Source: Emmonsiellopsis sp. PD_33 (lineage: Eukaryota; Ascomycota; Eurotiomycetes; Onygenales; Ajellomycetaceae). Taken from it: a stretch of 29,724 nucleotides of DNA. Below are positions 22,328 through 29,724 of this stretch, in pieces. A program made the translations under genes and the position numbers. Each line of letters opens with the position of its first letter. Within the stretch, counting starts at the first letter, position 1. The DNA is taken from contig JANTQF010000405.1 of assembly GCA_032988165.1 (NCBI GenBank), positions 1 through 29,724 on the forward strand. Direction: 5' to 3'. Under the pieces are notes generated by a model. It did no database searches and was not told the DNA's origin. It worked only from the letters and a program-made list of their open reading frames with translations.

Positions 22328-22439
22328 TGTGGGAAGGTTGAAGATCTCTTGTATTGCTACACTAGTGAGGAATCTATCTACCATGCAATCACATAAGTGT
22401 GCTATGCCTGATCAGGAGGCCAGAGGTGTATGGCCAACA
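22328..22439 (-). repeat. Right (5') LTR of the copia element
   Basis: 112 bp, a direct repeat of 223-334, ending GGCCAACA and followed by the ATATC duplication. It marks the right limit of the CpG-free block. Confidence 0.9.
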
Positions 22440-22444
22440 ATATC
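22440..22444. repeat. Right target-site duplication of the copia element (ATATC)
   Basis: A perfect copy of 218-222, directly after the right LTR. Confidence 0.85.
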
Positions 22445-23874
22445 AACTTCAACTCCAATTCCAACTTCAATATATCCTGAATATGACTTCCACGGCATCA
22501 TGCAGTACGACATTATCAGAACTACAGGTATATAGCCGCTGTATTGTCGGCTATCCCCACTCTTCCTCCATCTCAACCACCCCGCCTCCTGGGGTTATGT
22601 ACCAGTACTGCTGTGCGATGTGGTATGATGCGAGAACAAACAACAAAGAAACCTCCAGAAATATTGATCTTCTGTTGTACTCCCCTCTTTATGGTTTCTC
22701 TTACAATGCTCTTATTTGAAATTTGAGGTTTGGTCTTGGAGTTATCCATGGCGGGCTAGCTCTACAGCAGTGGGAGTGAGCATGCCATGCCATACCCTCT
22801 AAGCTATTTACATATGCCACTGCTGCTCTGGAAGATGGATCTCACCTGGATCGAATATCTCCTAGAGCATCAACCAGACTCTACGTATATGATATTCCGT
22901 TTTAGAGTCGGGATATGAGCATCAAAATGCGGTGAATCCAACCATCCCACGCACACACAGATATTGAAATCGGTGATATAGCCCACCAGAGCCGCCCATC
23001 GCACAGCAGAAATTAGTTAGCCATGCCGGTGGCTGATTCTCGGGGGTTTCTTTTCTGGTTCAGGCTGGCTGAGGCATTCTTCCCGCTCTCCATGTGCGCG
23101 CCCAGACGGGAACGGCCGTTTTCAAATTCTCATTCAATTACAGGCTATTCTGTAGTGTTTCCCCCTTGAATCCTGGCCCTGGCCCTAGGTTGCCCCATCC
23201 CCGATGAATCTCTTCTTCAGATTCTTGCAGTATCATGGCAGTGTTCTGTTTGTCGTTCGTCTCAGATAGTGAAGGCGGCGGTGACTTCTTCCCGCCGCAG
23301 CCATTGTTCTCCTCCCGCAGCATTGAGATGGTTGATATTGTTCTCCGCGCCAAACCACCCCCTGAGTCTCCTTGACATCGTTTGACGCTTCGATTCAACC
23401 TCGGGTTATTCACAGCCTGCACAATCGAAGGTGGTTTCTAGTGCGGCCTCGCGTGTATTATGTGTCTCTCTTTTCTGTGATACCCGCCCGCCCTGTCCCA
23501 CTCGGCTTCACCGTCTCAGATTGTTCTCCCGTCGTTCACCCGATTGCAAGGGCAGGGATATGTATACGAGGCCAGAGCACAATCTCTCGTTGGGACTCGC
23601 TGTTTGTTCTTGAACCTATTATTATTTACTTCGGGGTCAATGCCTCCCCGCCCAGCATTGTGTCGACTGTCACTCGATGGCAGACGGGAGATGAGCTTCG
23701 TAGTATTTTATCTTGCATCTCTGCCAGCTTCGTCTGCAGGGTTATTTTATATCTCCCTTTTCTCTTATATATCCCCTTCTGCAGTCGATGAAACCATCAA
23801 CTTTCTGAACATCCAATCTTCATCTCTCTCTACTTCCCTCTCCTGTGATATTACATAGAGTATAACTCTTTACT
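22445..23874 (+). promoter_or_regulatory. Host upstream region of the pheromone receptor gene
   Basis: 1.4 kb of ordinary CpG-containing DNA with no convincing gene. Open frames here, such as 23372-23791 plus or 23138-23422 minus, show no domain and overlap each other. A pyrimidine-rich tract at about 23810-23846 followed by an AT-rich stretch just before the ATG at 23875 fits a fungal core promoter or leader. A six-codon upstream frame (ATG at 23788, TGA at 23806) would lie in the leader if transcription starts before it. Confidence 0.45.
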
Positions 23875-25014
23875 ATGGCTTCACCACCCTCTGCCGACCC
23901 CTATCAGGGCACCGTCACCTTCCACTACGCCAACGGGACAGGATTCAACGTGCCTCTGCGCGACCTGGACAGCTTCATCCTGTACAGCACCCGCGTCTCC
24001 ATCAACTACAGCGCTCAACTGGGCGCCTCGCTCATCCTAGTCATCCTCCTCGCCCTCCTCACGTCCCCCGAGAAGCGCCGTTCGCTCATCTTTGCCCTCA
24101 ATGCCTCCGCGCTGGTCTTCAACTTTGCCCGTCTGCTGTGCATGTCCATCTACTTCACCACCGCCTTTTCCATGCCCTACATCTACTTCTCCGGCGAGTA
24201 CTTCCGCGTGCCCACGAGTGCTTACGCGTGCTCGATCCTCGGCGTGGTCTTCAGCTTCCTGCTCGTCGTGGCCGTTGAGTTCTCCCTCGTGCTCCAGACG
24301 CAGGTTATCTGCGCTACCCTGCCCGAGGTCCGCAAGTATCTGCTTCTCGGGGTGTCACTGGTGATCGCTTTGGTGGCGGTGACATTCCGGCTTGTCTTGA
24401 CGGTGCAGAACGCAAAGTTCATCCTCAACGCGCTTGATTTCTCAAGTTATATCTGGCTGCAGGAGGCCACGGCGATCACCATCACCATCAGCATTTGCTT
24501 CTTCAGTCTTATCTTCATCACCAAGTTGGGCATCGCGATCAATTCCCGGCGACATCTGGGCATCACGCGCTTCGGGGCTATGCAGGTTATCTTCGTCATG
24601 TCGTGCCAGACCATGGTTATTCCCGGTAAGTTCCTTGAATCCCATCTACATACACCCTTAACATAACATGTCTAAACGCAAAAAACCATTCTAGCCATCT
24701 GCTGCATGATCCAATTCAGCTACCCACAGCTCGAACTAAACACCAACGCGCTCACAATCATGGCCATCTCGCTGCCCCTTTCATCCCTCTGGGCGGCCGC
24801 CACGATCAAGCACACGATCGAGACCGCCAATTCGACCCCGCATCAGTATCTCTGGCCTAGCTCGCGCAACAATAGCGTCGTTGTGGAAAGCAAGCCAGGT
24901 AGCTTTTCCGGGCAGGCTACGACTGTGCGCTCGGGCGGGTCTGTGGCGGCGAGTCTTTCGCCTGATCAGCTCGATCGTTTGTATCCGGAGCTTGAGGCGG
25001 GTAAGGGTGATTGA
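23875..25014 (+). CDS. preB: Ste2-family alpha-pheromone receptor (PreB/GprA type), seven-transmembrane GPCR
   Basis: Two exons, 23875-24625 and 24695-25014, with a 69-bp GT-AG intron (GTAAGT..CTAG), encode 356 residues. The protein sits in the plasma membrane, binds the alpha-type peptide pheromone and signals through a heterotrimeric G protein; in filamentous fungi the family acts in mating and chemotropism. Seven hydrophobic segments lie at about residues 48-63, 71-93, 117-140, 152-174, 193-218, 232-256 and 265-287. An extracellular N-terminus carries an NGT glycosylation site at 20-22. The short third inner loop AINSRRHLGITRFG precedes a TM6 with the CQTMVIP motif (Pro250), both typical of Ste2. 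The intron splits the codon after this proline. The tail (about 70 residues) is Ser-rich and suits phosphorylation. Length fits Aspergillus and Penicillium homologues. The start is the first ATG of the frame and opens directly into a Ste2-like N-terminus. Confidence 0.92.
24626..24694 (+). other. Intron of preB
   Basis: 69 bp, donor GTAAGT, acceptor TCTAG, with a CTAAAC-type branch candidate about 20 bases before the acceptor. Removing it joins G and CC into an Ala codon and carries TM6 through without a stop. Confidence 0.88.
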
Positions 25015-25610
25015 GGGGGTGGAGGGTGGCGTTTAAGGGGTGGGAAGGTTTTCTTTTGTGAGTAGCTATTGCTGCTTCGTGTGGGTTATGGAGTATTCGG
25101 TAATGGAACTGGGTTGTGGTGATTGTGGCTTTGTTGTTTGCTGAAGCAAACGGATATTTGATTTCTGTTTTTTTTCTCTTTCTTTTTTCAAATTATTCTA
25201 TCTGGTGTGAATATGTTTATTACTTGCTGTATTTATTTTGTTTGATAGGTGGAGTTTTGTAACTTTCCTTTGCATGCATCTCCTGGTTCTCCTTTTCTTC
25301 TATCTATGAGATCAGGTCGATTATTCTGTAGCAACAGTTCGAAATAGACACGAGATGAATTTAAAGAATAATCTACCATTTCCGTACAAACAGCCATCAA
25401 TATTTCAGACCACAGTAAATATCTAGCTCGTTAATTAATATCTACAAGTCCCAAGTCTGGGATCTCCCGAGCCGCCAACGACATCATCGCCAACCGCCAA
25501 AACCAAAAGAAGCCAAGGCCCAACCCCCAAACCAATCCCCAAACCCAACCACCACCACCAACTACTATTTACTCCGCCATGTCGACACCTCCCCCGCGCC
25601 CATCCCGACC
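25015..25610. other. Intergenic region between preB and vps23
   Basis: About 600 bp. The first 40 bases after the preB stop are G-rich (runs of 3-5 G between 25014 and 25049). A T-rich stretch at 25165-25205 could serve the preB 3' end. The last 150 bases are C/A-rich with a CCACCACCA-type run near 25550. An upstream ATG at 25579 opens a 19-codon frame that overlaps the vps23 start out of frame. No gene is seen here. Confidence 0.55.
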
Positions 25611-27710
25611 ATGGCTGCAGTGCCACAGAAGACCCTGACCTGGCTATATCGCGTGCTCACAAACGTAAGCTCCTTGCCTCCATCTTCCGCTCCGACTCCC
25701 AGGAATGGAGTGGCCTTGATCCATCGCTGACCGCGGCGAACAAAACACCACAGACCGACCAGGGCCCCAACCAAACCTATCTCGATCCTAACAGGACATA
25801 CAACGATGTCGCCAGCTTGCTGGCGCAACATGCCGGCTTCGCCCCGCGGACGGATGTGTATAGTTCGTCGCCCTCCCCTCCCCCACGGCCCCCAATCCCA
25901 GACTCACCAACCCCCCCTCCCCCACAAATAAACCCCCGCCCTCCTCCAACCACCCTGCTAACCGTCCCCCTAACCCCCAATAGCATACGAAAGCGGCACC
26001 TCCGCCCTCCTGCTCCAAATCTCCGGCACCCTGCCCGTCACCTTCCGCGGCGCCGTGTACCGGTTTCCGATAGCGATATGGGTGCCCAAGGCGTATCCGC
26101 GCGAACCACCCATGGTGTATGTTACGCCGACGCAGGAGATGCGCGTCAGGCCGGGGCAACATGTTAGTGGGGAGGGGAGGGTTTATCATCATTATCTGGC
26201 GCATTGGGGGGGGGCGTGGGAGGTGAGTGCGGCTTTTCTTTGGCTTGGGTTTGGTGGTGGTTTTGGGGAATGGGGGGGGGATGATGGCGGGTATCATCCT
26301 GGGAAGACAAAAATGCGCTGACTTGGATATTTTATCTAGCGGTCTACGATTGTCGATTTTCTTTATATCCTACGAGATGTCTTCGCGAAGGAACCGCCTG
26401 TGATATCGAAGCAGCAGCAGAATGTGCGCCCTATGCCGCCCCAGCAGAGAGCGACGCCGCCGGCTGTTCCCCCGCTACCGCCAGAGCTTGCGCCGACCTC
26501 GACGTCAACTCCGTCTCCTGTGCCTGCTCAGAGGATCCAGACTCCCCCGCGGTTACCGCCGAAACCAGGACAGGTGCCGGAGCCGCAGCCGCAGCAGCGG
26601 GACCCTTCTGCTGAACGGAGATATAACCAACCGCCTCCGTTGCCTCCGCTGCCTGCTGATATTCGGGGGCAAGGGGGTGTTTCGCAACAACGACCTTACG
26701 AGCAAATACCAAATAATCGCGATTCGCAGCATATGCCGCAAAGATCTAGTAGTTTAAGACAGTTCACACCCGCTACGCAACCCCCTTTGCAGCCTCTACT
26801 GCCGCCAAAACAAGGTTACCAGCAAAACGGGTACCAACAGCCAAGTTATCAGGGACCTGTTAGTCCCCTTCCTCCGGATGGTGCATTAACTTCACCACAA
26901 ATTTCTCAAGCGCAGCCCTACCCGCCACAGCCATACCCCCAAGGTTCATACGCACAGCAGCGAATGATTCCACACCTCCAGCCTCGACCACATTCAGTCC
27001 ATACACCCTACGGCCCAACCCCAGTCCCCTACCCCCCCCACCAACCACAACAACTACCTCCAGCAAAGAAACCCGAAATAGACCTCCTCAGCGCGGACCT
27101 GGAACCCGACCCTCAGCCCATCGCACCGCCTATCCCCCCCAACCCAGAAAAGGACGCCCTCCTCCGCACCCTCTCCAAAGCCCTCACGGAAACCCTCCAC
27201 TCAAACATCGCCGAAACAAACTCCCGCCTGCAACCACTCCACTCACAATCCCAAGCCCTCCACGCCGCCATCGCCACCCTCCAATCCGAAATCTCAGCCC
27301 TAAACTCCTTCCAATCAACCCTCCAATCCAACACCGCCATCCTCCAACAATCCCTCCACCGCGCCGACGCCGTCATCGCCGACGCGAAATCTCGACTCTC
27401 CTCCCCCGCCGCCCAACCACCAAACACCACAGCCCGCGACACTTCCACAACAACAACAGCTACCAACGGCCTCCCAGCCATCGACGACGTGCTCGTCGCC
27501 CCGACCGTCGTGGGCAAGCAGATGTACGACCTTGTCGCGGACGAGCATGGGATCCAGCGCGCGATCTATGCGCTGCAGGCTGGGCTGGTGAAGGGGCGGG
27601 TGGGTGTTGATACGTGGGCGAAGGTGACGAGGGGGCTGGCGAGGGAGGCGTTTTTGAAGAGGGCGTTGGTTAGGAAGGCGGGGAGGGGGATGGGGTTGGT
27701 TGTTGATTAA
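25611..27710 (+). CDS. vps23: Vps23/Tsg101-type ESCRT-I subunit
   Basis: Four exons by eye: 25611-25664, 25754-25862, 25984-26222 and 26340-27710, giving about 590 residues. Vps23 recognises ubiquitinated cargo on endosomes and recruits later ESCRT complexes for multivesicular-body sorting; in Aspergillus and yeast it also serves ambient-pH signalling. The N-terminal UEV domain (about 1-152) shows the fungal hallmarks WLYRVL, DPNRTYNDVA, GTLPVTFRG, YPREPPMVYVTPTQEM and a GRVYHHYLAHW segment. The last has Tyr where active E2 enzymes have the catalytic Cys, as expected for a UEV. A Pro/Gln-rich linker (about 155-390) leads to a coiled coil (about 405-490). The C-terminal steadiness box has VVGKQMYDLVADEHGIQRAIYAL-type sequence near 525-550. 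The first intron's acceptor is ambiguous (25753 or 25762, in frame either way), and intron 2 has an unusual GTTCGT donor. Confidence 0.92.
25665..25753 (+). other. Intron 1 of vps23
   Basis: Donor GTAAGC. The acceptor is CACAG at 25753, or CCAG at 25762 nine bases later. Both keep frame and both leave several residues (TDQGPNQ or GPNQ) before the conserved TYLDPNRTY, more than I expect in homologues, so the boundary needs transcript support. Confidence 0.6.
25863..25983 (+). other. Intron 2 of vps23 (C-rich, weak donor)
   Basis: 121 bp. The splice joins A with CA to give Thr in the conserved DVYTYE segment of the UEV domain, strong protein-level support. The donor GTTCGT departs from the fungal GTRNGT consensus, and the intron is almost a C/A tract. 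Confidence 0.8.
26223..26339 (+). other. Intron 3 of vps23 (G-rich)
   Basis: 117 bp, GTGAGT to CTAG. It joins the AWE and RSTIVDF parts of the UEV domain. The 5' two thirds are G/T-rich with a run of eight or more G near 26272. Confidence 0.85.
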
Positions 27711-28669
27711 GTGTTGGGAGGGGGGGGGGCTTTTAAGATGAGATGTGGGTTATGGGTTATGTTGTTTTGTAGAAATTGGAGCTTTTTTATCTTTTTATTT
27801 TTTTGAGTGGGCCGGATTTAGAAAGCGATATGTATGTATCTGTGGCTAAGTACGGATAGTTATATGTCATATCTAAATGGGCTGCATCTAAACCTCCCTC
27901 CTATGTACTCTCCCCCCCTCTCCCTCTTTACCACCCTTGTCTTGACGCTGCCGGTCGATTATTCAGCTCCAATCAACAAACCGTTGGATATGGATGCAAC
28001 CCTCGGGATTTCCCTCCGAGAGTTTTAACTGCGGCGGTAACAAACGTAACTAAATAAGGTTAAGGTTTGTCTGTGTACCTGCATTCCCAAGCTTGGGGGG
28101 GTCTAGAAAGCTGCGTAACGGGTGTGGCTTGATAGCTTCAATTGGGAGTTCCCGTTTCCAGAGGGGAGTTTCTGAGGAGGGATGCTTAAGTAGATCGTCA
28201 TTGATTCCGTGCTTGGATTGGTGTGGTGGTGTTGCCCCCTTTTTTATGAAAGGGGTACTATATATACATAGTTTCTGGTTGATGGTTGCCTCTCTGTGTA
28301 TTCTCTATCCATCTAGTTAACTTCATGTAGCCGGGGAATGGACGGTAGGGCTAGTGTGAATATGCAGCGACATTTGATTTGATATTTTTCTCGGACACTT
28401 TTTTATTCCTCCTGTTGGTTGCTCGACATCGTTCGACACGGAGCATGCTGTATCCGGATTAGCTAAGCGCAGCGGACCCCGCGGCCTCCGCCAACAAACT
28501 TATTATATCCCGAACCTCAGATCCAAGGCAGACATATTTTAACCATTCTATCTATATTGTATAAAGTCCATTAAATCCCCTATAACCAACCCCCATCACA
28601 ATCCGCTCACCCACCACCCCCGGACCCAACCCAACCCAGCCCACCCCCCCTACACGGGCGCAACCAACA
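27711..28669. other. Intergenic region between vps23 and erg2
   Basis: About 960 bp with no gene. A G-run lies directly after the vps23 stop (27719-27729), then a T-rich stretch at 27780-27805 that could hold the 3' end signals. The erg2 promoter side contains a TATATATA-like stretch near 28258, two ATTGG (inverted CCAAT) pentamers near 28140 and 28216, and a C-rich leader just before the start codon. These short motifs are common and only suggestive. Confidence 0.5.
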
Positions 28670-29576
28670 ATGCGCTTCCCCATCCTCCCCTTCATCGCCG
28701 GCTTTCCCCTCCTCCTCATCGCGCTGATAAAATTCGACCAAGCCCTTCCGAGAAACTACATCTTCGACCCAGCGAGACTCCAGGAGCTCTCCAAGGCCTC
28801 CATCGCGCGCAATCCAAGCAATGTCACCGAGCTGATGATGGACCTCACCCTGGCGCTGCAGGCGGAATATGGGGAGAAGCATATCCTACCGTTCGATCAG
28901 GATCCGGAGAGATGGGTTTTTAGGTAACTAAAACTTTTCAACCAATAAAAAAAAAAAACTGCTTGTCATCGTCTTTCTAGACCGAAAAACGAAAACACAC
29001 ACAATTTTTTGATGCATAGTACTGAACACAAAACCCAACAGCAACCACGGCAGCGCAATGGGCGCAATGATAATCCTGCACTCGTCCCTCACCGAATACC
29101 TCATCTTCTACGGCACCCCGCTGGGCACCGAGGGCCACTCGGGCGTGCACCTGGCAGACGACTATTTCACCATCCTCAGCGGCGTGGAGAGACGGTTCCT
29201 GCCCGGCGAGCTGGAGGCGACGGAGTATTGGCCTGGTGATCAGAATTGGTTGCCCCGGGGCGTGGTGTCGCAGTATCAGATGCATGGGTGGGCGTTGGAG
29301 TTGGCGCAGGGTGAGTTTGTTATTCTCTTTTCTGCTTTTTTTGCTTTTTTCTATTAGTAACTTAGTTTTGTTGTGCTTTGCTTCTGTGATGATGGATGCG
29401 GTGCTAACGATTGCGATTGCGATTTTTTTTTGTTTGTGACAGGCTGGATTCCAACGATGCTTCCGTTCGGTTTCCTGGATACGTTCACGAGCACGCTGGA
29501 CCTGCGGAATCTTTGGAGGACGGTGTATTGGACCGCGAAGGCGATGTGGGGTCAGTTGTTGATTGGGAAATTTTGA
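28670..29576 (+). CDS. erg2: C-8 sterol isomerase (Erg2, sigma-1 receptor-like family)
   Basis: Three exons, 28670-28923, 29042-29310 and 29443-29576, give 218 residues, the normal size of fungal Erg2. The enzyme moves the C8 double bond of fecosterol to C7, giving episterol, in the endoplasmic reticulum during ergosterol synthesis; it is a target of morpholine fungicides. An N-terminal membrane anchor spans about residues 5-21. Family motifs follow in order: YIFDPARLQEL, GSAMGAMIILHSSLTEYLI, GTEGHSGVHLADDYFTIL, PGDQNWL, WALELAQGWIPTMLPFGF and DLRNLW..VYWTAK, ending LLIGKF. The Glu in WALELAQ (about residue 171) lines up with the ligand-binding glutamate of the human sigma-1 receptor (inference from motif position). 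Intron 1 splits a Ser codon and intron 2 a Gly codon. Intron 2 carries a good CTAAC branch site. The stop is TGA at 29574-29576. Confidence 0.93.
28924..29041 (+). other. Intron 1 of erg2
   Basis: 118 bp, GTAACT to AACAG, containing a run of 12 A near 28950. A CTAG inside it at about 28980 is rejected as acceptor because only 29041 leads directly into the conserved NHGSAMGAM block in frame. Confidence 0.82.
29311..29442 (+). other. Intron 2 of erg2
   Basis: 132 bp, GTGAGT to GACAG, with GTGCTAACG as branch-site candidate near 29401 and a T-rich stretch before the acceptor. Splicing restores LAQ-GWIP across the junction. Confidence 0.88.
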
Positions 29577-29724
29577 GGAATTGGCGTCGATATGGGCTTT
29601 TTTTTTTTCTATTTCTGTATAGATATGGGGATAATTGGGGACATTGTATAGATAGTTAACTTTTGACGTAATGGGAGAATGGATTGGTGATGATCAGGTT
29701 TGCTAGTACTAGTATGCTTCCGTA
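29577..29724. other. 3' flank of erg2
   Basis: A T-rich stretch at 29599-29610 followed by AT-rich sequence probably holds the erg2 3' untranslated region. No other gene is visible before the window ends. Confidence 0.5.

Larger units (their letters stand above)
223..22439 (-). mobile_element. Ty1/copia LTR retrotransposon, minus strand, interrupted and decayed
   Basis: The outermost layer of the nest has 112-bp LTRs at both ends, a perfect 5-bp target duplication, and a G-rich polypurine tract next to the left LTR that fixes the orientation as minus. After removing the inner gypsy A insertion (1759-18751) about 5.2 kb remains, a normal size for a copia element. Domains in minus-strand order are gag with a CCHC knuckle (about 20929-20970), protease (about 20700), integrase (about 20200-19300), then after the interruption reverse transcriptase (1758 to about 1000) and RNase H (about 900-470). 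Protease-integrase-RT-RNase H is the order that defines Ty1/copia. Many in-frame stops make it non-autonomous. Confidence 0.88.

Noticed and set aside
223..22439. Possible biosynthetic cluster, Starship cargo region or other large mobile element
   Set aside because: Apart from the unexplained ORF-X frame, every recognisable coding remnant is gag or pol of an LTR element; no tyrosine recombinase, synthase or accessory metabolic gene was seen.
22329..22726. Open frames crossing the right copia LTR into host DNA
   Set aside because: They straddle the transposon boundary and the similar frame at 209-430 comes from the other LTR copy; no domain is visible.
23372..23858. Overlapping plus-strand open frames upstream of preB, up to 139 codons
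   Set aside because: No recognisable domain, three frames open over the same stretch, and position directly before the receptor start; better explained as promoter and leader.
25435..26297. Several minus-strand open frames over vps23, up to 169 codons
   Set aside because: They are antisense shadows of the C-rich exons and introns, with low-complexity Gly/Arg/Pro peptides.
1..29724. CRISPR arrays, tRNA or rRNA genes
   Set aside because: No regularly spaced repeats and no cloverleaf or rRNA-like sequence noticed on either strand; the organism is a fungus.

Overview
The window reads as a filamentous ascomycete chromosome, most likely an Aspergillus/Penicillium-type member of the Eurotiales. 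The right-hand genes have short GT-AG introns (69 to about 130 bp), C/G-ending codons, and products typical of that group (Ste2-type pheromone receptor, Vps23, Erg2). The left three quarters is an AT-rich block with the C-to-T signature of repeat-induced point mutation (RIP). I found no CpG dinucleotide from base 1 to about 170, nor anywhere from 223 to 22439.

Layout. Bases 1-127 are the end of a mutated repeat that continues off the left edge. Bases 128-222 are a sliver of ordinary, CpG-containing DNA. Bases 223-22439 are a three-level nest of LTR retrotransposons. The outermost is a Ty1/copia element on the minus strand (112-bp LTRs at 223-334 and 22328-22439, 5-bp target duplication ATATC). 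Inside it, at 1759-18751, is a minus-strand Ty3/gypsy element, called gypsy A here (318-bp LTRs). Inside that, at 7531-13099, is a plus-strand Ty3/gypsy chromovirus, called gypsy B (254-bp LTRs, target duplication TTGTG). All three pol genes are recognisable by eye domain by domain, but all are riddled with stop codons one transition away from Gln, Arg or Trp codons. Between the gypsy A integrase and its 3' LTR lies about 4.2 kb that its pol does not explain. It holds a decayed same-strand frame of 967 codons (2925-5825, called ORF-X) that I could not identify.

From 22445 rightward the DNA is ordinary euchromatin with three plus-strand genes: a Ste2/PreB-family alpha-pheromone receptor (23875-25014, one intron), the ESCRT-I subunit Vps23 (25611-27710, three introns) and the C-8 sterol isomerase Erg2 (28670-29576, two introns). 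They act in different processes (mating and chemotropic sensing, endosomal sorting, ergosterol synthesis), and nothing in the sequence suggests a functional cluster. The transposon nest ends 1.4 kb upstream of the receptor start codon, so spreading silent chromatin could matter for that gene.

No tRNA, rRNA, CRISPR or bacterial-type features were seen. All exon boundaries and repeat alignments were made by eye.
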